This document shows positions 1-14,100 of a stretch of DNA of 64,000 nt, in pieces. Source of the DNA: Galaxea fascicularis (taxonomy: Eukaryota > Cnidaria > Anthozoa > Scleractinia > Euphylliidae). The first letter of the stretch is position 1, and each line of letters begins with the position of its first letter. A program made the translations under genes and the position numbers. The DNA is taken from positions 14,470,863 through 14,534,862 of the forward strand of contig OX419339.1 in NCBI GenBank assembly GCA_948470475.1, given 5' to 3'. The notes beneath the pieces were generated by a model. The model ran no database searches. It was not told where the DNA came from and saw nothing but the letters and a program-made list of their open reading frames with translations.

Positions 1-3000
1 AAAGTTGTGGTGTTTTTTAATTAGAAGAGAAAATGGCTTCGTCTCTTGCCCTTATGTTTCTGCCCTGTGCGTATCTTTTAATGTTTTCCACCCTCTAGAA
101 TGTTTTCGTATGCCGGCTTGCTCTTATCGCACAGATGTGAACTAGAATTGAATAAACATTGAAGACATACCAGTAGTGACTAGTTCCCCCGGGCCAGCAT
201 CTTCAGTGACGAACTCGAAATACATCGATTGTGAGAAGCGAGGAGGATTATCATTCACATTACGAAGCGTGACCTCAACCCGAGCTGTCCCATCAAGCAC
301 CGGGATTCCACCATCTTCTGCCATCACATTAAAGATATGTGACGCCGTGGTCTCGTAATCCAGCGGTTTGACTGTAGTGATTTCACCGGTGTAGGGATTC
401 ACACTGAAGTAAGGATTCTCCATGCGATACCTGAATTGACCGTTAATTCCTGAATCACTGTCTTGTGCGGACACTGTTAATACTGATGTGCCTATGGGTG
501 CGCTTTCCGGTAAAGTGTACCTACAATATAAAGACAATACAACTCAACAACAACAACAACAACAGAATAACAAAATAATCATCATCGTCGCCATTATCAT
601 AATCTTAATCCAGGTGGTCTAAACCGAAACTGGTGATTTCGCGTGTTACACGAAAGGCGCAAACGGGAGGTTGAGGTTTGTCATTCACCGTACGGCGTGA
701 TGCTGCTAAATCACAGCGCTGTGTCACAGTCAAAGACCTAATTAATAATGGTAATGAACTTCGTGTCATGCAATTTGGTCTGAGATCATACGCGTGATTT
801 CAGTCAAAATCAAACGAGCGCGCAGCCCGAGTTCGATTTGAAACCACAAGTATTATTTCAGACCAAAATTGAATATCACGAAGTTCATTTTCCAATATAT
901 TACACCCATTTTGAAAATCACAGGGTATTTTTTGTCAATATTAATATTTATTTAATGTTCACTTCAGGAAATCCGCTTTTGAATTTTGATGGGCTTAAAA
1001 AAAGGATACGATTTAGAGCACAAAATAGTGTAATTTGGGAATAAATTGCACTGTTGAAAGCCAATCAGATTGCAAGAATAACCAATGACTTCAATATGGG
1101 TGTAATAAAGAAGAACACTGCAAAACGTAACATTATACAACAACTATAACCGAACAAACTTTTCTTAACCTCAGAAGCTAGAGTGACCTAAGTTTGAGTG
1201 TCAAAAGTACTCCTCGTTTACCTTGGTTTTGCATTTCAATTAGCATGCTAACTTTTAATTAAAGGGGGTAGTTTGTATAGAAATTGTGGTGCTGCGTCGG
1301 TGGGGGAATTGTAAACATGAATTTGGTTTTGTCAACGGAGTTGATAATGTAAATTGATAACCGCACAGGAATACTAAAAGCTGACGTTTCGAGCGACTCC
1401 GTTGATAAAACCAAATTCTTAATTTTTAATTAGTTAAGTGTCCCCTATTAGCAGAGGGGATTCTCCTCTGCTAGATTTCAACCGGAACATAGATTAACTC
1501 AATTATTATTATTATTATTATGATTGCTACGCTGTGTGACTTTGGCAAAACATGGGGCACTTCTGAACCGATGAGAGGCGGCTTGCTACGAATTTTTTCT
1601 CGCACAAGACACAAGACCAAGTCTATTGCGCTGCTTACGTCAGCAGGGGTTGGCCAGCGAATTACCTCGGTTTGCGTTTCACGACACGCAGGTGAAAACT
1701 CCTCTATGGATGAAAGCTACCAAACAGTTGAGAAAACTTAGATGCTTTGTGTAAGATGTAGACTAACAACGTTGATAAAAACGTTCCTCAGTACGGCGCT
1801 ATAAACAGCTAAAGCCTTTTCGCATACCTATATCGTTGTTGAGAAAACTCAGGAGCGTTATCGTTAAGGTCTTTGAGCACGATCTGGACGTCAACCTCTG
1901 AGGACTGGCGCGGGGAGACACCAACCTCCTCTACTCGAATTCTGAGGAAATAAACATTGGAATCGCGCTCGTAGTTCAGGGGATTGGGGAGAGCGAGCCT
2001 TCCCGTGTTACTGTCCAAGATAAATTTATTGCCAACATTACCTAAAAACAAAACAAAACAAAAACAAGAGATAGTTCAATGATTCTGGCAACCCAAATAA
2101 ACGAAATGACGCCTTGTTTTAATTTACACAGCTGAGCAACGGCTCGACGGGCAGTCAGTCTAAAATGCTTTGCCTTATATAGAAATGCTAGATAATTTCA
2201 AGTTAAGTTGTACTAGCCACCTAAAATTCGGTGGCACACAAGAAGAGGAACCTCTGAAAAGCTTTGACTCAAACGGTGACTTCGCGTATCATATACGTTT
2301 AAGATACGTTACTGAGCAAAACAAACACTCGAAGTTTTGTGGATGATATATATGAAATAAATCATATATAGTGGTTTTCTCGAAAACATGAGCACATGAC
2401 GGTACATTGGTTTCTTCTACATTAATGCTGCTCAATGTAATTTACTTTCGGGACAGTGCAACTACAACCAACAAGTAGAACAAGTTGGAATAATGGCCAA
2501 AAGCCTATCTTGAAATGGCGTTTTCGTTCCCACTACCGTGGTGGTTACTTAAGCTTTCCAATTACTTCAAATATCTCTTCTTCTAAGCATACCCGGGGAA
2601 AAAACTTACCACGGACAACAGTATAAGAAAGCGAGGCACCAGAATAGCTTCGTGCCTCGACATAATCGATAGTGAATCCCTTCCGCGTATTCTCCTCAAT
2701 AGTAAATACGTATTCTTCCGTACTGAACTCGGGCGGATATTCCCCTACTTGCACGTGCAGTACGGCTTGCACGTGACGCGACGGCGTGTCGCTGTCACTC
2801 GCGCGCACGGTTATGTTGTACTCGGGCGCCATAAGTACCTGCTGTCCCCGAGTCTTAACGTTCCCACTCTCTGCCTCAACTTCAAACAAGGCCTTATCAT
2901 CTCTGCTGACCAGCGAGTAACGCAAATGGCCTCTCGAGTCTCGATCTGATGCTGTGAGTTTGTACACTATGGTACCCTGCACGGGGTTTCTGTTGACCTT

Positions 3001-6000
3001 GGCCATGTATAAGCCTTCAGATGTGTTCATGGTAAAGACCGGTGAATTGTCATTAACGTCGATAATATTGATCAAAACGTCAATATTAGTGAAGTCATCG
3101 GAGTTCTCCACCTGCACTATCAAGCTGTAATTCTGTGTTGTTTCGAAGTCCAGAGGCCGTGTTGTCACAATAGCACCGGTTCTTTCATGGATGCCAAACG
3201 GCGACCCCACAGGGGAAATAATTGAAAAGCGTGGAGACACGAGGCCAGCAGAATCTTTCACTAAGATAACTTCGGCACCCTGCTTCACATTTTCATGGAT
3301 ACTAACTTGCAGCTCTTTCTGTTGAATGTGATACTTCAAAAGAACAATCCTTACAGAAGCCGAAGCCGTTTTAGGTGGAATCCCATTATCCGAGACTTCA
3401 ATTCTGAAACGGTAAGGTGACTGCAGCTCTGTGAGAGGTTTCCTAGTTGTTATCCTTCCTTCCAAGTCAATACGAAAATATGTAGCCGCCACCTCATCGA
3501 GAATCTTGTAAGTGATGACGTCACTAGCATCCCTGTCACGTGCCCTAACCCACATCACATGGCTGTCAACAATAGCGTCGGCTAAGATCTGTCCTTCAAT
3601 AACTCCACTGTGAATATCTTCAAAGTACGGCTCGTTATCGTTAACGTTGCCTACGTGAACAACAACTTTCACGTAATTCATCTGATTACTGCTGTCTGTC
3701 GCCATAACAACAAGTTCATAGTGCGCCACGATTTCATAATCCAGCGGTCTAGTGGTGGTGATCAATCCTGTGTATACGTCTAAATGAAAATCTTTATTTT
3801 CATTTCCGTTCAAGATTTTAAAAGAAATCACCGGATCGACGCTCGCCGCTTCCAACCGAATAACTTGAGTACCCGCCATTTTATTTTCCAACACATCAGC
3901 TAAGTAGGATGGCGAAAGAAACCGAGGAGGGCCTGGAACAGCATGAATCTCGACACTGGCGTCAGCAGTGGCATTTCTAGCAGGCTGCCCGAGATCACGT
4001 GCCATCACTCTGAAATTGATTGGCTTTAGTGACGTCAAAGGTCGGGCCAGAACGACTGAACCATCCACAGGGTCAATGGAAATGAAGTTTTCTGCATTTC
4101 CACCGACGATCGAGTACCTGCAATGAAAGAAAAAGTACTCTAAAAATCCACCGTTATGGCAGGCTGCACGTTGTACGTTTGAAATAGTACCAGGTAGTCT
4201 ATGTCTATTTTCCAGTAGGTAGCCTTATTTTGCTGCATGGATTTGCGTTACAATTAAGGTCGTTAGGAACATTTATGATCAACAACAGTAGATCATTGTG
4301 TATCAGGACGATCTTTGTCCTTGTCCACGCGTACTGTCGATTCAGCACATGATTAGGATCACTCCTGAGATGCTTTTGCGGCTCTCCCATCAAGCTCTGG
4401 CTTTGCGGAAGACATTTGTGATGGGCTCCTGGTTAAGTTAATTACAGGGTTCATAACCTTATTCAAAAACAAATTTCCAGGAGTTTTCTAGGACTTTTCC
4501 AGGCCTAAGGAAATTTCTTTCCAAGACCAATAACACGTACTAGATGTCTCAATACTCAATACTCAATTTATTTCAATAAATTCAATAATAAATACATATA
4601 TATCTACAACCCGCAAATAGCAAAGCTAATCGAGACGGATTGTATAACTGATAATCAAATTAATATAGGCAAAATAAGTTATTAGTAAAATCAGGTAACG
4701 GTGAACAAATAAATACATAAATAAATAAATAAATAAATAAAATAGAGTAAAAAATAGGTATACATTCACAGATATTATTAACATGACTGAAATAAGAACG
4801 TATAAGAACACATAGAATATAAGGAAATAATAATAATTTTTTTTAATAATAATAATAATGAAAATTTTATTAACAATACAGCAACAAATAAATACATCTT
4901 TCACAAAGACAAAATATTTAAAATAAACGACTTCCCTCGATTGCAATAGGCAAAAAGCAGTTACATATCTTAAAAAGGATTCTTCAAATGACTAGAACAC
5001 TTTTGATGATTACTCGTGTGTTTCTGGAAATGAGATTCAATAAAAACCTATAATAATAATAATAATAATAATAATAACAGCTAGAGTTTGTTTAATGATA
5101 ATTAGTAATTTTTGCCATCAACATAGAGACATCAACATAATCATCCTCATTACCAAGTACCGCAAGTAAAAACTGGTGAATTTTATTTTTTAAAGTTTAC
5201 GCAGGTCACGCTTCAAACAATTCCACTACTTAGCTCCAAAAATGGAAAATGAATTCAGATGAATACTTAGTCTTGATTTTTTAACATATAAATTACCAGC
5301 ATCAGAAAATCTAGTGTTATATGTATGAACATCAGATGAACAAGAAAAAAGATCACAGATATTCCGAGGCCCAGAATTGGTAGATATGTCGTGCATTAGA
5401 GAAACCTTAATTACTGTAGTCTCCAGTTTTCCAGGATATTACAGGACCTCCAGGACTTTCCAGTTCTGAAAAATGCTAGACTAAAATTCAAGTACTTTCC
5501 AGGACGTCCCTGTAATTACTTGCACATTCCAAAGCGTTTTTTATAACAAGTACGTGTAACGTTTTATTGTGACCTGTGAAACTTCGTTTTGTTCTTTGTT
5601 GTAACAATGTAGTCGCAAAAATGTGACAAGGCGCCCTCGTTTTCCACAGTTTACCTGATACATGTCGTTCTTCGCCCTGTGCAAATTTGTCTAATTACAT
5701 CTTGGGCTAAAGTTACACGCTTTCACATTCAACTTCAGCACGATCTCCGAACTTACCTCAGAACTCCATTCTCACCCCAGTCCACATCGGATGCCACCAT
5801 ATCAAAAATACTGGACCCAACTTTAGTATCAACTTGAACCCAGGCCTTAAATAACTCTGTGCCAAAGACAGGATCATTATCATTTACATCTGACACAACT
5901 ACGGTTACACGTGTCACAGCGCTAAGAGGTGGCTTCCCGTGATCCTCCACACGAACTATAATCACGTGTTGCTGTATGTCCTCTCTATCCAAAGTTTGTG

Positions 6001-8147
6001 TTGTTTTTAAAACTCCTTTCGATGGATTTATCTTAAATTTTCCGCTAGATCGAACATCCTCTTCGCCAACAATTGAGTACTTCAAAAGCGAATTCGACCT
6101 TTCATCGGGATCCACAGCTAAAACGCGTCCTATTTCCTGATCTTCGGGTAAATTCTCCGAGATGTAGAACTTGTAACTGCTGGAACTAAACTTGGGGGCG
6201 TTGTCGTTGATATCTTCAATATTGAACAAAACGTTTGGTCCAGCAAAGGTCCTCACCCCGTCATTTACGCTGATCTTAAGGTGATATGAAGCTTGCTCCT
6301 CACGATCTAACCGCTTGTTCACTCGGATCTTTGCAGTCGAGTCTATACACCAGTGGTCACCAAAGTTACCCTTTGCGATCCAGTATTTCAGAGTAGAGCG
6401 GCTGTCTTGCTGGGCATTAAAATGAACGAATGACTTCCCTGTAATATGGTGGAAATAAAGGGAAACAAATGAGAATAAGTTCATAGTATTGCGTTACCTT
6501 ACGACAAAAATATTGTCCAATATCAAATGGCTCACAGTTCGTAGCGTACTTCTTTGCTCTTACCACGTTATGACGTCATCCGTGCATTATCAGAGTTCAC
6601 ACGCAAGTCAAACGAAACTTGTTTGCTATGTCGACTCCAGTGCTGTTCTCTATCCCGCCCGGCCCGACCTGACTCATTCAATAAGTGTTTTATCATATGG
6701 CCTCCTTAGACTCTTCGTGAGCGCGTAAAAGATGAAGTTTTTACAAAAAAGCGACTAATTTGCACATAAAATTGATCTAATATGTTGTTTGTATTTGCTT
6801 TCTCGTTGTACAATAACCTTACAAGGTTAGACGCGACGAAATCCTCTGAAATCGTATCGCTCGGGGCCGTACGTATTCCTAACAGGGCCGTAGGGCTTCA
6901 TCCGGCCCTACTCAGGCTGATGCGTACGGCCCTCATACTGGGATTTTCTCAATACGGGTCATATGACAAAAAACGATACTTGCCAACAGGAGTGTTTTCC
7001 GGTATGTATTCCGCATATTCCTTGCTTGAGAACTGCGGCGAGGGACTGGCCCGATTCACCATCACCACAACATTTGCTGTAGCATTCCAGTAGGGAGGGG
7101 TGGAATCAGTTGCTGTGACAACGAAAGACCGCGAAGCACCCTGGGAATGATACAGCTGACTTTTTGTTGTTATAGTCCCAAGAACGGAATGAATTTGAAA
7201 ATTGTCATCGTTTAGTCTGTAGGTGATGGAGGAATGCTCTCCCGTGTCTTTATCAAACGCTTTTACGACGGTAACTACGGTGCCAGGAGGTTGATACTCA
7301 TCAACTGATGTGACAAACGGGTCGACTGGGAGAGCAAACCGCGGCCGATTGTCATTGACGTCCGTCACATTGATGATCACTTTAACCTGAAGTAAAAGGA
7401 CGAAACGTTAACACAAGAAACTACAGTAACCTGCTTGGTGGACAGAAAGAGTGCCGCAGGATGAGGAGGGGTGGAGTCAGAAACACGATTATCAGCCACT
7501 ACTGTGTTATTACTAATTAGGGTTAAAAACGGAAAGGATGTTGTAAATTATTAACGCAGAAAAATTTTTAGTCAATTGGCGACTTCTCTCAAACGATGGA
7601 ATACAACAAACCAGCTTTGTCAATAAAACACCACCCAACTCACGTTTGCAAATACGTTTTTTTTTTTAATTTGTGAGGGACAAGCGGTATATAGGATATA
7701 TAAATCAAATAGATTCCATTTGGTCGTGGACGTGTACTCTGATGACGCACGGACGACGTAAAAACGTGATAAGAACACGTCACGCTACTCGCATTCACCT
7801 CGTCACGCTACTCGCGTTCAACTCGTCACGCTATTCGCGTTCAGCTCGTCACGCTACTCGCAATTCAATTCAATTCAATTCAGTTTATTCACACTTTTAT
7901 AAAATATTTACATTGTATAAAGTAAGGTAAGAATACAATAATAAAGAAGAGGAAAAAGAAGAAAAAGAAAATTGATGACTTTGATGGAGGTGTAGGGTGG
8001 TCAGAGGAGCTTAGCTTTCAGGCAGAGTAATCACCGTAAATTCCGCGTTCACCTGGTTACGTACTTGTTTTTGCTACCAACTTGTGAAGGTATCTTTGCG
8101 TTGCCTGAGCACACCGCACGGCAAAATACAATATGTCTTTCCAATAA

Positions 8148-8178
<31 letters not shown>

Positions 8179-11100
8179 CCCCCTTAATTGACTCTAAAGG
8201 ACCGAGCAGTAATCTACTTTGCTGTTTCTTACAGTGTAAAAGACTTAACTTTTCTGTTATACTCTTCGTTTGGCATTTCGAAGTAGTCTGTGTTCTTTGT
8301 TCTTGGATCTCACTTACCTCTTTCGGCAGAGAAGGCTGGCCACGAGATAACCCCTTCTGTACCGCGCGCACAACTAACGCATGCTGCTTCATTTTCTCAT
8401 AATCCAACTGCTTTCTAAGGGTAAGCACACCACTTCGGGTGCCCACGATAAACCGGTTCTGCGGATCGCCGCCCACGATGAAGTATTCAACTGTAGTACC
8501 AAGCCCACCGCTTTTCTGCGCATGCACCGTCAAGAGCACCGTGCCCATTTTGAGATTCTCAGGTACGACCTTACGATAAACTGGTCGGAGAAATTTTGGC
8601 GGGATATAAGATAGCGAGTGAACTGTCACCGACACGCTCACAGCAGTCTGTCTATTAGGAGTCCCCTGGTCGGTTGCTATGACAGAGAATTCGTACTTCT
8701 TGTCAGTTACGGATCCCAGGCCCTGCCTAACTGTAATAATCCCTTTGACTGGGTGAATATTGAACACATCGTTTGAAAGTTTGTATATTATATCAGCATT
8801 AGCGCCCTGGTCTAAGTCCCGTGCTTGGACGGTCAGCACTGTGGTACCCATACTGGCATCGTCCGATAAGGAAACCCAATATGAGGACTGAAGGAACTCA
8901 GGATCATGATTATTGGTGTCTTGAACGTTGATAGTCACTGTGAAAAAAAAAACATAAAAATACACCCACTAGAAAGACTTCCCTTGAAAAAATTCAATTC
9001 TATCCGCCAGTGTTCCGGCCACTAGTTTGAACTTTTTGAAATAACAATAACAGTAACAAAATATTATTTGTTTCTACAGCAGCAGTTCCATCTCTGTCCA
9101 ATAGTACTTCAGAACAATTTACTGTCAAAGCACACCCTTTAATGGAATAGGGAAAATTACTTGAGTTGCTGACAGTTTTGTTTTTCAGTTGGAAATGTGT
9201 AGCATGTCCGCTCGCCCAACGAAAAGCTGCGTGGGCTTGTGTCAGTCAAATCGCTATTTTGCCGCCAGTAGGTTTGTTGTTGCGGTCCATCATTTCAAGA
9301 TCAAGCGAAACTCGCTCTATTTAACAACAGCTAACGAATCTAGCGGACGAACCGCAACAGAGCCGAACCGAACCGAACCACCGATTCGAACCGATTCCGA
9401 ATCCGAACCGAATCTATCTAACGAACTGCTTCTTTTTGCCACCATATTGAGGATGTGGTTGGCGGCAGCTGTCTCAAATTCAAACTATTTTCCTACTTTT
9501 TCTGTGAAACTCAGATGATCGTCAACACTACAAATATTTCAGGAATGTCTAATGTGTTGAAAATGAAAACCAATCAGATACAATAACATTTGTCGTTAAT
9601 GGTTTTTTTTATTTTTGCGTCTGATTGGTTGAAGAACAATAAACATTCCAGAAATAATCCTTAGTGTTCACGGTTCTGTGAGTTTCACAGTAGATTTTTT
9701 CCCTGAGATGGCAACTGCAACATCGTTACTGCAAAGCAAAAACAAAAGAACAGGAGGGGTTCGCTGCATAAAGACGGAAATAGTTTAAACCAATTATTGC
9801 TCATAGAATATCCTTAACAGCAAGATTAACAATTTAATAAATGTTTGTTAACAACTGCAACGATAGAACGTCGTAAATTGTTCCTACAACGAAGCGCATT
9901 GAACAAAAATCAGTATATTTTCGGTTTCTGTGCGCAAAGCTTTAAGAGATCAGTAGCAGAAGAGCAGAAGTTCTTTTACCTGAAGTAACCGCTGATTCCC
10001 GCTGGGCAGCTTCAGCGCGGTCCGTGGCTCGGATCGAGAAGGAATATTGGTTAGCAAAGGACCAGTCAAGGTATCCCGACAGCACCAGCGCGCATCCCTC
10101 AAGGGTGTTCCTAACAGCGAACGTATCCATTGTATCCGGATCCATATTCTCCATACTGCATACGAACTTTCCGTTCTTTTCTCTGTCTTGGTCTGAAGTG
10201 TCTAGAACAGCCACTGTCCCTTCGAAGTCGGAGTCTTCACGTACATTCACTGCAGTGCAAGAGAGGTTTCGCCATTAGAGGAAAGCTAGATTCACGAAGT
10301 TTGTCGTATTGTGATGACGAACAAGTGACAACACTTTTACACCTTTCGCTGTAAAGTGAGCCGTTTTCTTCTAAGCTAAAGCCGGAGTCTTGCGCGAGTC
10401 CAGTCTCATTTTTTTTTAACTGACGTGAATCACCTTCTCTTGACAAATGATGGAAAACTACTCTAGTTACAGAGAAAGTAGAACTGACTGTTCAAGGAAA
10501 ACGAGCGATTCCCAACAGTAGCAGCTGCGCAAGCTTTTAAAAAACAGAGGCTTTTTATTTGAAGTTCGAGACTGACAAAAGTGAGCGTTGAAACCAGACT
10601 GTTTCCGACCTCAATACTTCGTATCACTCACTGGTGGAGTAAAAGAAACTGGGTACAAGCATGTCGTCACGTGATAATTAAAAGCATATGCGCTCTAAAT
10701 AAGTAGTGATTGGGCGTAGTCTATTCATTGTACCTAAAGCTGAATATACCTTTCACAGGTGACATTATGTATTGTTACCTGTCCGCCACAACAATACCAA
10801 CAAGAAATGTTACAAAGTAAAAATAAGTTGTTACAAAACAGTAAAGTGGCAATACCTGTCCTTCAATACCTGTCCTGTTCAAAATAACTCTCAATTTGTG
10901 TACAAAGTTGTCACAGACGCAGTTCAATAGTTCTGTTTAGCGAAGACTTACGCACACATTGTACCGTCATCACATGGTTTAGTTCAATCAACTTCATAAA
11001 TTGTCAGAATGTTCAGATGAGTGTCCAATGCTTTGTTGCCATAAATTCATCTGCCTATACACAGAACCTTTTAACTTCATGGAAGGAATACGCCAAAAAA

Positions 11101-14100
11101 AAAAACAATTTTGGCCAAATAGGTTGAAGGGTCTAGAAGAATCGCGCGGAATATACCTTGGTACTTAGACGAATGGGCCATTGGCCGAAATGATTAAAAA
11201 CGGGATATTCTGCAAGATTAAGATGGATGATTGTTTATAATGGCGACTGAACTGAGTGGAGTGCAATTTTGGTCTGAAATCATACGCATGATTTCAAAAT
11301 CAAACGACCGCGCAGCGCGAGTTTGACTTGAAATCACAAGTATGATTTCAGACCAAAATTGCACTCCACTCAGGTCAATTACCACTTTATTACACCCATA
11401 TCCACTTCAGGAGACCCGGTTTTGAATTTTCATGGAATGAGAAAAGGATGCGATTTAGAGCAAAAAAAGGGTGCAATTTGTGAATAAATTGAACCTTTCA
11501 GAGCCAATCAGATTGCAAGAATAACTAAAGATTTTAAAATGGGGGTAACAAATTATTCAACACACTGATAACAAAGTACAATCTACCGAGTTTATTGCTG
11601 AAAAGCTGAAAAAAAAAAACGCCGTTTTTCTACAAGCCACACAAAATTACGTTTATCGCAGAATACCTGTTGAGCACGCACGCCGGACAAAAATTCGAAG
11701 AGCGCCATCGCCATATCTGCACAGTGTTGCATGCGTTGCGTTGAATTATAACAGTAAGTATTTGCAAGTACTAGGGTGGCAATAGGTATATGGCAAGAGC
11801 TTCACCCTTGTTCCATTATTTTACACATCAGCTCAGTGAATCACAATCCATGTGGAAAACAATCCAGCGTCTCAACAACCGCAATAAAATTTTTTCTAAC
11901 GTTTGGACCACCGCCACACATATGCCACGACACAAGTATTTGTCCTATCGGATCCAACCAACCAACCAAAGTTCAAGTTTTGTAACGTTGTAACAGAAAG
12001 TGGCAAATGCCAAGTTTCTCTTTTCAGTCACAATGAGCTCAAAGTAGGAGCGATGTGAAACTGAATACCAAATGTTTCCCTGCAACTCAAGCTGAAGGAT
12101 GTAACTTGTGCAAAATAGCGTTACCATGAAGTTGTTAGTCGTTAGTAATGCTGTTAGAAAGTGGCTATGTGATGCCATGAATCGTATTTCCGTGAGAATG
12201 AAAGATTGTTGGTAGTTTTGTTCAGGTTACCGTCTTGAGTAAAATTACTTTTCCGACAGCGTCTTTTACTCAAGCAGCTGCTACCTTCTAAGAGTACTTT
12301 CATAGCATAAAACCCTGGAGTACAAAGGCACCGGCTACGTGTACGAAGGGCGAAAATTACGAAACGGATAAACGCCGGAATGGTTTAGCATCCAGTAAGA
12401 AGTTACCTCTCGGAAAAACAAAGAACCACACATGTAACGGAAAGAGGCCAAAACAGAGGGAAATCGGTGCGTTACCCTTTAAACGAGTTAACATTGAATT
12501 TGACTTGGGGTAGAAAAAACTAATTCAAAAGAAGAAACAGGGAGCCAGTAGTTGTAGTTGATGTTGTTTTAGTTTGAGCAACTTTGACGGAGAAGTCACA
12601 ATTACAGCAACAGAAACGGAGCAAAACGGAAGAACATCTAAGAAAAAAAAAAAGAACACAGAGGACCGAGTGTTACCCTTATGAGTCAGTAGCTTGTTTT
12701 TTTTTTTTTAATCTGATTAGGTTAGCTTTCGGACAACGCCATTGAGAAGACTTGACGTTTCAAGAGAAAAAACGAGCAACAAGGAAAAGAAATGAACACA
12801 GGGTTAAGTAAAACCGTTTAACGATAACAGCTGGGTCAAATCTGTCCAAGTCTTTGTCTTTAAACAAAGGTGACGTTAACGAAAAAGAAAAGAAACAAAA
12901 CGAAAAAAAATAAATGAAGTAAGGCTGGGACAAGGGGTCACCTTAGATTGTAACAGATATGTGTTACTCTTAATCAAGGTTCGGTCCAAGTGTAAGTCTT
13001 AAAACAACGGTGACGTTCAAAGCTGTTCAAGGAATAGAAAAGAGAAAAAGAAGACAGAACAGAAAAGAAAACACAGGGCGATAAGAGTTACCCTTCACTG
13101 CAGCATCCTCATCGGAGACTAGAAAGACAGCTACGAGATCTGTTCCGATTTTGATGGATTCCAGGGCTGTTACTGAATTACAGAGGAATCACAAGTTAAC
13201 ATTACCAGCTGTGTATGAATCAGTGACACAGATGCAAACAACAAGTCAAAACTGTTATATTATATATTATGTACAGAACTTTGCAAGTGTTAATGCCTTA
13301 CATGTATACGTGCGTTTTACTTGAGGGTTGCTATTAATAAACGGAAGTGTGGAATTAATACTTAACTAGAAAATATGACAGTTAATGCTTCTAAGAACTT
13401 CATGCATTAGAATGAATTAGATCAGGTTAGCAAACATTAAAATAACCTACATGGACGAGTGGGGAAGTAAATTAGCTTTAAATAAATGCAGTGATGCAGG
13501 ACTTTCAACAATTTCAGTTTTGAAATAGCCGTGTGAGCTAATCAAAGTAGCTGGTGACCTGACAAATCTTTTCAGACATTTGAGAAAATCTAGAGATACT
13601 GTGGGCAGCGGTTTTCACTACTTGCCGGCTTCTTATGAAACCCCTGGTGATGTGACCAAAAACTGGTGAAGTAAAAATGCAAAAACTATCGCTGGGTTCT
13701 TTTGATATTACGATTAGCCCAGAAAGATGATATACTCGGCAATGGCGTGTACCGGTAACTATTGGCTGCCAACTCTCGTCGACTGCATTCAGAAGCGACA
13801 TTCCTCATCCATAAGGATCATGCATGAGGGATTACATAATAATCTGTATTATGCATGCATTTTGATTGGTTCTGATTTATGATCTATTAGAGGACAAGTG
13901 CACAGATGAAGTCATCTCTTAAATTTTTTTTCCCGTTTTTTATAAAATGGCGGAAACTTTTGAAAATGTTGAGTACATTTTACATAGATTTTGTTTTCCC
14001 ATTGTAAACCACGTGATGTTGCCCTAGAGAACTGCTTCTTTGAAATTTCGCCATATTCAGGAGCATATGTGTGCATAACTTATGAAAAGGCAAAAAGCAA

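Noticed and set aside
7779..7870. CRISPR array
   Set aside because: The units are head-to-tail without spacers, in an intron of a eukaryotic gene; it is a minisatellite.
8057..8317. Coding extension of exon A5
   Set aside because: The frame stays open but shows no cadherin motif, a strong GTAAGT donor precedes it, and the splice to A6 restores a standard EC linker.
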